Below are positions 48,220-59,144 of a stretch of DNA of 64,000 bases, one piece after another (positions within the stretch are counted from its first letter, which is position 1; each line of letters starts with the position of its first letter). The position numbers and the translations under genes were made by a program. The notes under the pieces were generated by a model that worked only from the letters and a program-made list of their open reading frames with translations, did no database searches and was not told where the DNA came from. The DNA is from Bondarzewia mesenterica (lineage: Eukaryota; Basidiomycota; Agaricomycetes; Russulales; Bondarzewiaceae): the NCBI GenBank assembly GCA_004802705.1, contig SGPL01000006.1:62001-126000 (forward strand), read 5' to 3'.

Positions 48220-50636
48220 GTATCATGCACGACGATCTCTTACAAGAACTACTAAGTACCAGGGACTACCAGGGAGTCCCGGATGGAATGCTTAGAGCTA
48301 CTATTAGGCGCTCGTACTTGAATCTTTTCACATTACGATTTTTATTTCGTCTTATCCCTTGCTACTCAGGCTACACGTCAGGCTACGTTTTTTATGAAAT
48401 TATCTCGATTTGCGCATCCAATTTTGATCAAGTTTATCCAATTTTTTTTTTGATCTTTTTGTATCCTCTTCATCGCACGTGACTCTCGCCGCGTTCTGCC
48501 AGTTCGGCCTGTCCCTGCCTGTCCCTCTCTGCTTCATGAACGCGTCTCGACACCCCTGCTGCCAATGATTCATTGTCATTATTACCTGCTTTTCAATTGT
48601 CATGCAAAATATCCAATATCATTTGCATTTCCCTCCCCACTGAGTGCAGCCCGAGCCTCGGACGACAGCTCAGCTTGAGTGTGGCCCACTTACAGCTTTC
48701 GGAGGGTATGAAGGGGTATGAGCCTGAATTTTGAAATTGGGTACCAAGGCTACTTAGCAAATTCAACGTTAAGTATTGCCAAGAATTCTTAAAGTCAGAC
48801 TTGAGATGGATTGTCCGTTGTGGAGTGCGTCGTTAGGATTGAGGTCAGCAAAAGGTATTCCTGGTAACTGGTTGTTTCATGGCATACCATTGATTTCTTG
48901 ACTTACGTCGCAGATGACATTGCTCGAAGAAGGAAGGTTCGCAATTAATGGGAAATAACTGAAATTGGACCCAAAGACAACGTTGTCGACCTATAAAGAG
49001 TGCTGAGATTCAATGGTGCGTGCGCTGTCGAAAACAAGAACTGAACACAAAAACACCCCTGCTCGTGTGCTACAATCCGGCATCGCATCCGTTGCATAGA
49101 CACAATCAAATTCCTGGCGAGCGTTGGAAATAAGGCCATGACCGAAGAACCTGTCGGAGACGTATTATCCACTTGGGTCGATCGAGTCGACGACGAAGGT
49201 GTACGTCCTGCATCCGGATATTTCTTTTTCTCGGACATCGTGTTGCTGAGTTGTCATGGAATTGCGGCGCATGTGCGTCGTTGATTGCAATGCACGCACT
49301 TTATAAACACCGAGTCGCCCCTGGGCGCCCTCATCATGCGACGTTGCTTTGTATTGACTTCGAACCAGCGGAACCTGATCTTCAACGAGAAGAGGAGCAA
49401 GTTGTTGACAACTTTAGCATATGAGGATGCCAGTGTGTGTTAGAACATGCTCCGCTGGCGCAGCGACGATTCAACGAAGTGACTTTGACGAGTGAGTTCT
49501 AGACCAATTGACAACTGGTAGTTCGTGCTTAATGACTTCTATTATCTCCCCCTTTCTCGCATACTTTTCACTGCATTGCTGCGCGTTTAGAAGGATTTTT
49601 TAATATACCAGCCGTGTGCATGCGGATTGAGAAACGCCAGAATTTTACTCCATCGCAAGTGCACGCTCGAAGACATTATTATTACCCCAAGGTCGCAGAA
49701 TGTCTCCAGCTCAGGGTCAGGTACACATTTCACTCAGAACTTATGTGCCATGCATTACGACGGTCTGATCTCAGTCAAGTCCTTTTCAATGGATAGTTGG
49801 CGAGGTGAGTCTTCTCAGTTTCAGTGCAAGTTGGATGCACAGTGAATTACCTTCACCAGACTGAGATCCTGTTGATCTGTGCAATGACCGCCATTTATNG
49901 TGAAACTCCGCCCTTCGCTTTGGTTGTCATTCATACTTGACATGATTGAATCGAACCTATGGGTGAGTATCAAGTTGCCGCCGAAAGAATCTGCTCGCGA
50001 AAACTGACCCTAATGAACACAGCTATGCGGAGAATCTCAGGCATCCGGGTCTTCTCTGATTCGTAGAAGCTCATCCTCCGGATGACTGAATGGCGGGACG
50101 ANGATNATCGCGAGTATCCTGTGCATACCTGCAAAGCCATTACAGTCNGTCACAAAGACCGGACGTTTCCTTGCTGGTCGAAATCAGAAGCGTCGATTCT
50201 GTCCAGTGAAGTGAGAGCGCCCNAGGCTCATCCATGAGTATCCGATAGTGATGCCAAATCTACCTATATGATGAACAAAGTCCGCTAAAATTTGANTCCG
50301 AGTCGTTCNCTTATCTGTGCGAGGGTGCGTGTTTTCTTGCGCANTTGATTACACACAGCAAAATGAACTATTCCTTTTCTTCCTTAACGTCACTTTGATC
50401 GATTTATAGCTATTTATGGAACGTGCTAGAAGTCACAGCAAGTTCTACCTCCGCACTCCGCAGAAACCTATTCACTCTCGGAGATATGCGAAGATCGTCT
50501 GGTCTACTTCCGNTCTTCGACTAAATGAATGCCGCCTAAGTTCCGAGAAATCCAAGTCGAGAATTCTCATACAAATTCTCAAGGTACTTCGGCGTTCGAC
50601 TTCACCTCCACATACTCGAAGTCGNTCTTGACGGTC
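48220..50636. repeat. Spacer of unit D
   Basis: Same content and order as the unit C spacer, shorter and more degraded, with several N bases after 49900. The gene-like piece of C (42446-42638) is present here at about 49290-49490 but shifts frame. Confidence 0.5.
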
Positions 50637-52773
50637 ATGGCCTCCCCAAGGGAAAGTGTGANTGAGGTGGCGAGGACAACGTTCGGCCCCATGCTTTTAG
50701 GCGTTATCGTCACTGCAATGTGAGTCCCTACGCCTCGTAACTCAATGCCCACCGAGCTATTCATCGTTGACGACATACGCATCTTCCACTGATTTGAACT
50801 ATAGACTGTATGGTGTAACGTTTTTGCAGACCATTTATTANTTTGATCACTACCCGAAGGACACGATTGTGTTGAAAGCGACGGTACGTCAACATGACCC
50901 TGTACNGTCTTAGGGCGACTTNTGTGACCATTTTGTCTACATCTTCGTAGGTCGCTGCGTTGTGGTGAGTCTCGGCAGTGTATGCCGGCGCGTACCATTT
51001 TCGTACGAAAAACGATTTCACCAGGATTATCGATACGTTGATCATGGCACTGGATTGTCACGCGGTGTACTACTTCTCTATCCTGAGGTTTGGTGATGCA
51101 TCGGCACTTGGTGAACAGACATGGTTCGCTCCAGCTATTAATTTTGACTCAATCATTCAAAGATCTCACCTGCATTTACTCAATCACAGGAGCATGGACG
51201 TGAGTCTTCAAGACTAATTTCTGAAACGACCTGCGTGGGCTATCATTTGACTGCAATCCTTATCATCATCAGCTCGAGAGCTCACTCACTGTTGAGTTAT
51301 CTTCAACCATCTTCTACATCAGCTATCTTGACCGAATGCCTGATGCAGGGCTTCGTGATGTTTCTATGTCAAATGTAAGTGTACAACAACTTTTCGCAGG
51401 TTTATGCCAAATTCACGACTATTTAGGTTTTTCGTCTTTCGGATACGAAGATGTATGTATCTACGTCCAGCTGACATCCGAAGAACGTCCTGAGTTGAAA
51501 TTTCAGTGAACAAGGGATTCTATCCGGATTCCAAGCTCGCGCGATGGACATTTCATTTTCTGGTTCGCATTATCTGCTCCTCACACTTTTCCAGGGCAAC
51601 CGGATTAAGCACCCGATATCCAGTCTCTGCTTACTATAGCAACATTCGCGACTAGCTTGGGTGCGTGCCGTATCCTGGCATCTTGGTTAAATTCGCTCAC
51701 TCGTATATCTTCCCAGTCATCACCGTACTTGCGTAAGTCATTTCAATCGATCATGGAAGAGAAGGCCGCATCAATACCATGCTCGATATGCAGCTTTTCG
51801 AAGGCGGCATGGAACACGATCACCACGGGAACAGTACATGTAAGAGTTCATCTATCGCAACCTCTTTGAGTGTCAATGATCTTTATCTTGTTAGCAACTC
51901 AGTCGCTCGTCATTGGAAATGTTTCCCTCGCCGCTGCTACCGACTTCTTCATTACGATCGTCCTGTGCATCACCTTGTATTCGAATCGCAGCGGGCTCCA
52001 GGGGTAAACACTCTATCTCTTTTATTATTTACGTACTCAGTCCCTAGCTGACGGACGCGTCTCAGCTCAAACATTATCAATCGACTCATGACATTCATGA
52101 TCACCCGGGGGATCATCACAAAGTCAGTATCAAATTTTTTCCTAAGAGGCGGGATGCTAAAAAGTTCTTTTTCCAGTATCAACCAAATGCTCACTCTGAT
52201 AACTGTTCGTATACTGTGCCCTTTCTGCGCTCCATTGTTGCTCATCGCACGAACCTAGTATATCGCCCTTGATTCTAATTCAACCTGGGTTCTTTTTCAT
52301 CTGATCACCAGCAGAAGTTCATTCCTCCATCAGATTTGATACGGAAAGGTTTTGCTGACCACCTTCCTATTCTAGTATATACAAATGCAGTTTTAGCCAC
52401 GTATGATTACATCCCTCCCTCTCTTGATGATCAAACGTTGACGCCGCTACATAGTCTGAATAATCGATCACGGGTCGGGGGTCGCTCTCAGTTCATCTCT
52501 GGTGGTTCTGCTGCCCAAGATTCCGAGACGGCTTGTTCGCAGATGTCTTTCTGTACACCTGACCTGGTCGTGAGTGCTTCGCATACTCACTTTACATGCT
52601 AATTCTGCAACTTCGCTGCACACAATCCCAGGCAAGTGCCAGAGTTGAAGATCCGACATTCACATCTCACGTTGGCTATTCGGTAAGTAATCTCAGACTT
52701 CCTCGCATAATATATGGCACTGATTTGATGACAGTCGGCTGGAGAGCTGTATCAAAATAGTCCGACCCGATGA
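50637..52773 (+). CDS. DUF6534-type multi-pass membrane protein, copy D
   Basis: Closest to copy A. Start MASPRESV, then TTFGPMLLGVIVTA, GVTFLQTIY, HYPKDTIVLKAT, VAALW, IIDTLIMALDCHAVYYFSI, FGDASALGEQTW, GFVMFLCQ, FFVFRIRR, NKGFYPDSK, SLLTIATFATSL, SLVIGNVSLAAATDFFITIV, INRLMTFMITRGIIT, INQMLTLITVR, NSTWVLFHLITSR, IYTNAVLAT, LNNRSRVGGRSQFIS, and tail YQNSPTR at TGA 52771-52773. The second intron has a normal GT donor (GTACGT). Several N bases (50647-50923) hide single residues but frames hold. It is more complete than copy A at the 3' end. Confidence 0.65.
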
Positions 52774-53790
52774 CCACGTCAAGAGACGCTGGACTTAGTG
52801 GTCTGAAAATATTGTCAACGGATTCGAAATTGTATCATGAATACTTGATTTATGAAAGTTGTAGCGCATTCCCATGATGGCATGCGAGGCAAATTACAGG
52901 AATTCATCAAATCCGGACCCATCCACCAACTAATGCTAATCGCAAAGTATCAAGTTGGTCAATCTTCCCGAATCATGTGCGAATTGCTACCCAGTGAATT
53001 CTATAGCCCTTGCCAGACTCGTCGGATCCTATTGACCTGCACGACGCTCATATTCATGCTGACATTCCGCACATCCACATTGGATCATATGTTTTCGGGT
53101 GAGTGCCAAGTCCATTGCGGTTGCCTCTGAGAGTAACTGAAGCTTGCGGGACTATTACCTGCACATCAAGTTTCTGGTTGCTCTGCACTGTGGCAACACG
53201 GCATGCTTATCTTTCAAGAAGTTTTGCGCTGAACGGCTGAACGAGGATGATCGTATTATGTGCATGTGCATAATTTTCAAGAGTGAATCCCGCCATCTGT
53301 ATCAAGTTAAGCAGCAACGCTGTCAAAAGAATTTCCAGGTAGAGTGGCGAGGTTTTTTATTTTATCACGAGTCTAGGTGCATCCGGGAAAGAGAACATTT
53401 CAAGTCATCATTTAGATATGAAGGCTTATCGTGTGGGTACGTATTTTTCCGCACACTTGACAAATAAGTACGCGTCTAAGCAGGATGAAAAATTCGGATT
53501 CTTCTTAGTGTCACTACGAACGCCTTGTGGCCATTTTCAGCATGTCTTGCTTCCCTCCGGAAACTCCAGAAAACTGCATATTCAGTTGCGGAGATGTCCG
53601 AGCACGTACACTGGTCATACGGCCTACGGTTCTGACAGGAACGCCCCTTCTCCGAGTCTTCGGCCATCTGGATTCCGCAATTCCGACTCCAAAAATTATA
53701 GCCAAAGCCGAGGGAATCACAGTGCTCAAATACTTAAGGTAACGTGGTCTCCACTCTTCCCTCTCATTCCCATACCTAATCTTGACAGCC
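52774..53790. other. Upstream flank of DUF6534 copy E with a diverged piece of the spacer repeat
   Basis: The part 52990-53135 (GCCAGACTC, GTGAGTGCCAAGTCCATTGCGGTTGCC) matches the spacers at about 43005-43135 and 32040-32165 at lower identity. No gene seen; a 107-codon plus-strand frame (53144-53467) has no family look. A plausible promoter for copy E lies in the last 300 bases. Confidence 0.35.
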
Positions 53791-55923
53791 ATGGCTACCC
53801 AAAAAGATAGTGAAATAGTGAGAGCCACGTTCGGTCCAATGCTTCTGGGAACAATAATCGCAGCGATGTAAGTCCCCACGCCTTATTTTTGGAGTCCAAC
53901 CAGTGATCCATCGCCCACCGCATGTATGTTTGCGTCTCGAATCATAGACTCTATGGCTTGACGTCGCTCCAAACCATCTATTACTTCGACCACTACCCGC
54001 AGGATACGTTGGTGTTAAAAGTAGTGGTACATCAATGTTGTTCCGTATACACAGGGCGATTCACATGGCTTATTTGTGAAATCTGTATAGGTTTCTACAT
54101 TATGGTGAGTGTTGATAGTTCGCACGGATGTCATTGAATGATCTTACACCCCCACCGTGCAGGCTGATCGATACTCTGATCATGGCGTTGGATTGCCATG
54201 CGGTTTACTACTATTCTGTCACAAGATTTGGTGATGTATCAGCGTTCAGCTCCCAGACATGGTACGTACGACTGGATTGGAAGCATCTAAATTATCTCTG
54301 ACTTCAACAACGATAAATCACAGGAGTTTAGATGTGAGTTTGGATGAATATTTGATCTATCTACTTCTGATTGTTTTCTTCGTTATCAGCTCGAGAGTAT
54401 ACTCGCAGTTGAGTTCTTACAGCATACCCTTTACATCGGTCGTAGTGACTTGCCATGTGATGCAGGGTTTCGTGATGTTTGTGTGTCAAATGTAAGTGGA
54501 AATGCTCACGGATTGACGCCAACTGACGGCCATTAGGTTCTTCGTGATCCGGATCCGGAGATGTATGCACGTACCCATGCATACTGTAAGATTTTCTGAA
54601 TCAACCTCTGCAGTGAACAAAGGATTCTACCCGGGATCGAAGATTGCAGGTCGTATATTTTACTTTTTGGTTTGTATCCACTTGGGCTTTCACATCTTCA
54701 GCACACTCATCCAAGCAATGATTTTCCAGTGTCTGCTCGCTGTGGTGACGTTTGCGACTAGCTTGGGTATGTGATTCTATTCATCTAAGGACCTAGTTAG
54801 GTTCGCTTATTTTCACACCTACACAGTTATCACTGTACTCGTGTGAGTCATCTGGCCTAATTCACCTGGCTGATCATGTCGGCTGATCATGCTTATTATA
54901 CAGCTTCTCAAGGCCAACATGGAACATAAATGTTATCATACAGGTGAGGCCTAACTCATCACAACTCATTCGAACTCGATATTATTTCATATCTTCTAAA
55001 CCACAGTCACTTACCATTGTAAACGTCGTCTTCGCCACCGCCCTTGATTTTCTCATTACGACTGTTCTATGCTTCATCCTGTATCGAAATCGTAGCGGGC
55101 TCAAGGGGTGAACATTTCATTTCTTTGTGATCAGCTCATTCCACAGTCTGAAGGGATTGTCTCAGTTCTAACATGATCAGTCGACTCATGATATTCCTGA
55201 TCACTCGGGGAATCATCACGAAGTAGGTGTAACGCTATATGTGTCTTGGCGCCCAATTCTTTAATCTTCATTTTCAGTATCAATCAAATGCTCATTCTGA
55301 TAACTGTTCGTGCACCGCGCGTTACTTGTGCTGAACTTGTCGCTCATGATATAGGTTTAGTACCTGGCTCTGTCCTCCAACTTGACCTGGGTTTTCTTCC
55401 ATCTGATAACGAGCAGAAGTGCGCGTGTTCCTCGGATCCAGTGACGGAAGAATTCTGCTGACACCTCCTGTGTTCAGTTTATACGAATGCAGTTCTAGCC
55501 ACGTATGTTCGCATCTTTTCCTCTCATGAAGCCTCGACGTTGACACCGCGCGCAGCTTGAACAATCGATCAAGATTAAGAGGCCAAGACGAACATACTCC
55601 TAGTGATAACACTATGCAAGAACCAAATGCGCGCGGGCCCTTCTCGCACCTTTGTTTCCGAATATCCAACTCGCTCGTAAGCACCCAGACATGATACCTC
55701 CCGGGTCTTTTGTGACTTTTGTGAATGTCCCAGAAGACGAAGACCAGCTCATTTGAGCGTCATGCTACATCGGCGGCATCGCAGGCAACCGTCACAGCTG
55801 GCGCGGAAGATCCAATATTTACCTCTCACGTTGCGTATTCGGTTAGTAAAACAATCCCCACAAGTGTTTCCGTTCGTTCAGTAGGCGCTAATCGGACGGC
55901 ACCAATCTCGACAGTCAGCTTAG
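53791..55923 (+). CDS. DUF6534-type multi-pass membrane protein, copy E (diverged)
   Basis: Start MATQKDSEIVRATFGPMLLG, then TIIAA, GLTSLQTIYYFDHYPQD, VSTLW, LIDTLIMALDCHAVYYYSV, FGDVSAFSSQTW, SLD, LESILA, GFVMFVCQ, FFVIRIRR, NKGFYPGSKIAGRIFYFL, CLLAVVTFATSL, VITVLV, SRPTWNINVIIQ, SLTIVNVVFATALDFLITTV, RNRSGLKG, SNMISRLMIFLITRGIIT, INQMLILITVRA, NLTWVFFHLITSR, IYTNAVLAT, LNNRSRLRGQDE, ATVTAGAEDPIFTSHVAYS, and a stop at 55921-55923. All joins are GT-AG. It is the most different copy at DNA level and the donor type for the middle of copy C. With no lyase next to it, it may be the founder or an older duplicate. Confidence 0.75.
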
Positions 55924-56277
55924 GTGCCATAGTGGCCTCAGTAGCCTTCATCGTCATCAAGTTCTATTCGTCANGGTAGTATTTTGGCACACATAGCTCA
56001 CAGAGCCGTAGTGCATTTCTATGATTCATGGTGGGGTGATATGACCCGGACAACGGGCATGATACGATTGAGCGAACCACGCTGAGATGTTTAGCACNTT
56101 AGACTTGGCAGCTAGCCGTGGAAAGGTTAGCTTTTAGCCATGCAGACCAAAGGATATCTCGGCCCAAGTATCGAATGAAGAAGAAAAAACACTCGTGCAA
56201 TGTAAATTGNTACAAGCCCTCCTGGCCAATNAAAAAAGNTGCCGAGCACGCCCCCTGACTCTGAATGAAAGGAAATG
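55924..56277. other. Right border of the array; 3' ends of DUF6534 copy E and the P450
   Basis: Convergent 3' flanks with a few N bases. No feature seen. Confidence 0.3.
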
Positions 56278-58582
56278 TCAGACGTGCAGATTGCTTACGA
56301 ATGCCTTATCCTCATCGCTCAACTCGTGTTCAAACTGCTCAAACACCGGCCGTGCAGCGACAAACGCCTGTCGGATGAGCGCCGCGTGAGATTCACTCCG
56401 CACAACGATGTCGCTCCTGAAAGGATTAGGTACTGCGACGATCGCCTTTGAAGAGGTGCACGGCAAATTATCGCGTCAGAAGGTCATAGAGCACGATGGG
56501 GCGAGGAAACAAAACAACACCTTTGAATAGTTGTTGATGTCCACCGGGATTGGAACACCTGTCATCGGATCGATGGCCTCTTTGAATTCGAACGCCCATA
56601 ACATATTCATCGTCGTGAGCATCTGTGACCAGATGCATAAGATGCAGTAGTACAGAAAATGCATCATGGTTGACGAACCATGGAGGTATTGGCCAAGTGC
56701 GTGCCGGGACAGATGCGCTGTGGACCATGATAGGTAAGTGTCAAATGACTGATGATCACTAAACTTTGTCCGTGACACTTACTCTGCCTCCTCCAAAATG
56801 TAAATCGTGTCTACGTCCAGTAATATCGGCTNCAGGTTTTGACCATATTCAGAGGTCAAAAATCGATCAGGCCGAAAAACCTCTGGATCGTCATAGAACT
56901 CTNGATCATGGAACATGCCCCCTTGCAAACAGGTAAGATCAGCAGCGAGAAGTTGATCTTGAACCTTAGTCTAAGCTCACATTGGTTCGAGAAGATAGTG
57001 GACCCTTTCGGAATGAAAAAGCCGTNGACCTCAAATTTCGCTCTTGAAAAAATCGAAAAGGTATTACAANGAACGACANCGCTCACCTGCTCATCCGCCA
57101 GNGTGGAGTGAGGCAATCCCAGAGGAAACATGGGCCGGAAACGGATAGTCTAAAANGGAGANACGATAGTAGTACTCAGCGAAAGGCAGCTTNGANTGAN
57201 CCGTCNGTTCTACCTCTCTGATGATGGATTGCANGTACGGAAGACTTTGAAANTCTTCCAGAGTTGGACATCTTTCCGAACCTATCACAGNGTCNATTTC
57301 TTTGTGTGCCTTGGCTTGAACATCCGGATGGGCGACAAGCATCAGGGTCAGACTCTGTAAGAAAATGAATGTCGTATCGGTCCCGCCTTCTATCATGGTT
57401 CCACAAATGCCTCTACAGATCGTCAGGAGATGGTCTTGTATCAGATANATATAGCGAAAGGCNGCACNACCCACCGAACNANGTCNNGNTCAAANTCATT
57501 CTTCTCCTTNNCGTCGAGTATGGTCTCCATCGCGCATCCGTTTCTNACGTTCTGCGCCAGACGACGCTCGCACGACTCGACGAGACTACCATACAGTTTG
57601 ACCTGTTTTTGACGGATTTCTTTGCAGATGCGCTTCCACGACGCCCACCGCTCGGGGACNTACTTCAAAAATGGTAGAAGATCGACCGGCGGNTGNGNNC
57701 CNGGCNCNAGAAGNTCTNCCCACTCAGTCAACATNTNATCAANTTCGNCNAGGAAGGGACTCGTTGGATCTGGGAATCGAGTCCCTGTCAAGATCGAGGT
57801 AAGGACGGATGTCGTGTATCGCCGNAAATGCANNNNGAATCTCTNNNAAGGGANGNCATGANATTTTNNNGGANCATTNGTTATCTNNNNGAANANAGAG
57901 ATNGNTGAATTTACCTCTGGTNCGATCAAGAGATCNTACATCAGNTGGGTGGCTTCTGNCANCTGTANAGGTNTGTNCTGTTCGCATGCCTCNTTCGTCA
58001 TGANANTCTGGATGACCTTACGACTGCGTCGCCAGAATGGAGCTATNNNCAACANGNCATCNNCGTNTNACCAGATGAGNTCTGCNAATANGAATGATGT
58101 GACTGACAGTATNTGNNAAGAGCGACATNGTTACCNCCCGTTACCAANGTTNCNAAATAANTGGNAGGNCGGTCTGACGTGTTGGCGNTCTTCTGGTCGA
58201 TCAATTCCCNAGCGATGCGAGCATCNGATACTACGATGATNGTTTCGGCCCCGATCTTAAGCTTNANACAGCATGTCAGTAGATCGTTCACCAGAGAAAG
58301 ACACGAACGGCTCAAGGTTTACAGAAATGATTCCGCCGTATGTCCTCGCCCAATCAGTGAATCTGCGCAGATGGCTGAGAAAGATTATTAGGATGTAACA
58401 ACTGAGACGTACTGGCGATAGGCGTAACTCCGAGGAAAGACATGAAGATTGCCGAGGATGGGCATGGTAGGAGGTCCAGGCGGGAGACCTTGTTCTCTCC
58501 TCCCTACCTTCAACACTCTGTGCAGGGCAAAGGCGACGAGAGCAAGGCCAAGAAAGCCCTCAGCAGACAGAAAGAACGGCAT
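56278..58582 (-). CDS. Cytochrome P450 monooxygenase
   Basis: Minus strand. Start taken at ATG 58582: MPFFLSAEGFLGLALVAFAL, a membrane anchor, then a basic stretch and the proline hinge LPPGPPTMPILGNL. Then RFTDWARTYGGIISVN and IIVVSDARIARELIDQ; a C-helix region APFWRRSRKVIQ (N-rich sequence); LTSILTGTRFPDPTSPF; PFLKYVPERWASWKRICKE; I-helix EGGTDTTFIFLQSLTLMLVAHPD (oxygen-activating GGTDTT); K-helix around SIIREVE (ExxR partly masked by N); and IPKGSTIFSNQ. Then HDPEFYDDPEVFRPDRFL and the haem motif FGGGRRICPGTHLA, split by an intron (about 56715-56780), then LWAFEFKEAIDPMTG. It ends SNLHV at 56278. All key elements are present, so it is probably functional. Substrate unknown. Many N bases between 57.0 and 58.2 kb. 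Confidence 0.85.
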
Positions 58583-58633
58583 GGGCCTAAACTTAGCAAC
58601 TGGTAGCTGCTGAAGAGAATACGGCGTGTTCAT

Positions 58634-58640
58634 TATATAT
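58634..58640 (-). promoter_or_regulatory. TATA box of the P450 gene
   Basis: ATATATA directly abuts an ATG at 58633 on the minus strand. Since a TATA box cannot touch the start codon it serves, this argues that translation starts at the next in-frame ATG, 58582, which also begins the membrane anchor. Confidence 0.55.
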
Positions 58641-58727
58641 GCGCGGCCGGGCGCGCACTGGAAGACTGTTTGATAGGTCGCATCTTTCCCGGGAAGGGTC
58701 CATCCCACATCCTCGGACGATCCACTG

Positions 58728-59144
58728 CTATGCCTTGGCCATCGAAAGCCATTTCGACAGTTTCAACCAATCCCTCCCAATCTCCGTGAAAATGAATTTC
58801 ATTGGCCTTACGACAAACTCCTCAAAACTGTCTCCCTGCCTGACACGAGCTTCACTGTTGTACCACAACACCTCAACCCTCAACCTCGGGAATTCAGCGA
58901 CTTCATCGTCACCTATAGAATTACGTTTGAGAACAAGTCCCTCTTCATATTGGAGCCGAAGGAGCCAGCGGCCATTAGGCTCGTCTCCGGTGCGCGTCGG
59001 GAGGCCGATGAGCAGATCCGGTCGCGAATGGCGGATGTGGTCACTGGTCAATGGATGGCCTCTCCTGAAATTGCACGCTGTTAGTGCTACAGGGACGAGG
59101 TTCTGCTTCTACCAACTTGAAACCACGGATCCAAATGCATTCAT
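58728..59144 (-). CDS. Small hypothetical protein, two exons
   Basis: No family recognised. Minus strand: ATG 59144 gives MNAFGSVVSSW, then a 51-base intron starting GTAGAA and ending TTTCAG joins within the Trp codon, then GHPLTSDHIRHSRPDLLIGL and an open frame to a stop at 58728. The product is about 118 residues, mixed charge, no signal peptide or membrane segment, with a Trp/aromatic-rich C-terminal half (RVEVLWYNSEARVRQG, KFIFTEIGRDWLKLSKWL). It lies tandem with the P450, 94 bases upstream of its TATA box. Could also be the last exons of a longer gene. Confidence 0.4.

Larger units (their letters stand above)
29230..55923. repeat. Tandem segmental duplication array: cystathionine gamma-lyase + spacer + DUF6534 gene
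   Basis: Units: A (lyase 29369, DUF6534 32865), B (lyase 36001, DUF6534 missing), C (lyase 39832, DUF6534 43820), D (lyase 46890, DUF6534 50637), and E (DUF6534 53791 only). Full units are about 6.6-7 kb; B is about 3.8 kb. Spacers also match: the block after each lyase (GGATGCTTAGAGCTACT, later CAGGCTAC, then CAAAATATCCAATATCAT) recurs in A, C and D, and the block GTTAGAACATGCTCCGCTGG recurs near 31625, 42587 and 49439. All units have the same orientation, so the array arose by tandem duplication followed by deletions and point changes. Confidence 0.85.
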
